Shown here piece after piece: positions 63,428 through 64,000 of a DNA stretch of 64,000 bases. The notes under the pieces are model-generated. The model was not told where the DNA came from. It saw only the letters and a list, made by a program, of their open reading frames with translations, and made no database searches. Source of the DNA: Castor canadensis (Eukaryota; Chordata; Mammalia; Rodentia; Castoridae); contig NC_133389.1 in NCBI RefSeq assembly GCF_047511655.1, positions 149,373,973 through 149,437,972 on the forward strand, in the 5' to 3' direction. The number at the start of each line of letters is the position of its first letter. The first letter of the stretch is position 1. The translations under genes and the position numbers were made by a program.

Positions 63428-63619
63428 AGAGGATGCAATAGGAAAAGAATAGCCATTTCAACAAATGTTAGCAACTTCGGAGGCTGAGGTAGAGGACCAA
63501 GAGTCTAAAGCCTGCCTGGGCTACACAGCAAGTCCCCGTCTCAAAACAAAACAAAAAACAAAATGAATGGTTCTTGAAAAACTAGATTTCCACAAGCAAA
63601 AAAATGAAATTGGACTCTT
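63428..63619 (+). repeat. Duplicated LINE-1+B1 block, copy 2
   Basis: 192 bases matching copy 1 with a few substitutions and a shorter A/C run. It lies at the expected place in the LINE-1 order, so it is probably the source copy. Confidence 0.9.
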
Positions 63620-64000
63620 ATCCTATACCATACACAAAAATCAACTCCAAAGAGACAAAAGACCAGAAACTAAAACTACTAGAAGAGAACAAAGGGGAAA
63701 AGCACCTTGATACTGGCCTTGACTATGATTTTTGGGCATCACAAAAAAAGCTCAGGCTACAAAAGCAATGATAAATAAATGGGATGATCGAACTAAAAAT
63801 ATGCATCATGAAGGAAACAATCAAAAAAACGTAAAGGCAACCTCTGTAGTGGGGCATTAATATCCAAAATTCATAATGAACCTTTATAACTCAATAGCAG
63901 AACAATAAATAAATCAACTAAAAACAAAGGATCTGAACCCACATTTCTCCAAAGAAGATATAAAAAAGACAAACAGATACACGAAAAGGTACTTGACATT

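Larger units (their letters stand above)
62745..64000 (+). mobile_element. Composite LINE-1 ORF2 region, cut by the window edge
   Basis: Old LINE-1 text in sense: 'attacccacagcaataaata', 'gccaaagcaatactgagaaa', 'agtatggtactggtataaac', 'aacaaatg' junctions, 'aaaactactagaagagaaca', 'cacatttctccaaagaagat'. It is interrupted by two ID SINEs and a B1, and carries an internal duplicated block (62911-63107 and 63428-63619). No open frame survives. Confidence 0.8.

Overview
This is a vertebrate nuclear window from a placental mammal, almost certainly a rodent. It carries the 3' end of one protein-coding gene on the minus strand, SATB2 (special AT-rich sequence-binding protein 2), and no other gene that I can support. 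The rodent call rests on many 7SL-derived B1-type and tRNA-derived ID-type SINEs, including fused B1-ID dimers and B1-B1-ID trimers. The SINE style looks most like a squirrel-related or castorimorph rodent. I lean towards beaver (Castor), but that is an impression from sequence style and was not searched.

Layout. Bases 1-23984 lie downstream of SATB2 and look non-genic. They hold MIR and L2 remnants, LTR fragments, MER5A, an old DNA transposon at 13663-13995, LINE-1 pieces, simple repeats and rodent SINEs. The terminal SATB2 exon is at about 23985-27134. Its coding part (26673-27134) encodes the homeodomain and acidic C-terminal tail, followed by a roughly 2.7 kb 3'UTR with a double AATAAA signal at 24002-24021. 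A 25.8 kb intron (27135-52955) follows. The penultimate exon shown (52956-53153) encodes the C-terminal part of the second CUT domain. The next intron runs from 53154 past the right edge; no further exon is visible.

How it works together. SATB2 is a nuclear protein that binds AT-rich matrix-attachment DNA and organises chromatin in cortical neurons, osteoblasts and palate. The two exons supply 219 codons, the last part of the protein, joined in phase 0. The 3'UTR carries seed matches for miR-31 (two), miR-34/449 (two) and miR-155; miR-31 and miR-34 are reported SATB2 regulators. The introns probably also hold regulatory DNA, but without an alignment I can only nominate stretches.

The most notable non-gene items are a decayed hAT transposase copy (32138-33570), a 5'-truncated LINE-1 with intact target-site duplications (41107-42350), a LINE-1 at the right edge containing an internally duplicated 0.2 kb block, a 144-bp LINE-1 insertion inside a MIR, a trimeric SINE family seen twice, and a perfect 22-bp palindrome at 35391-35412. 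I found no evidence of a new multi-gene biological system.
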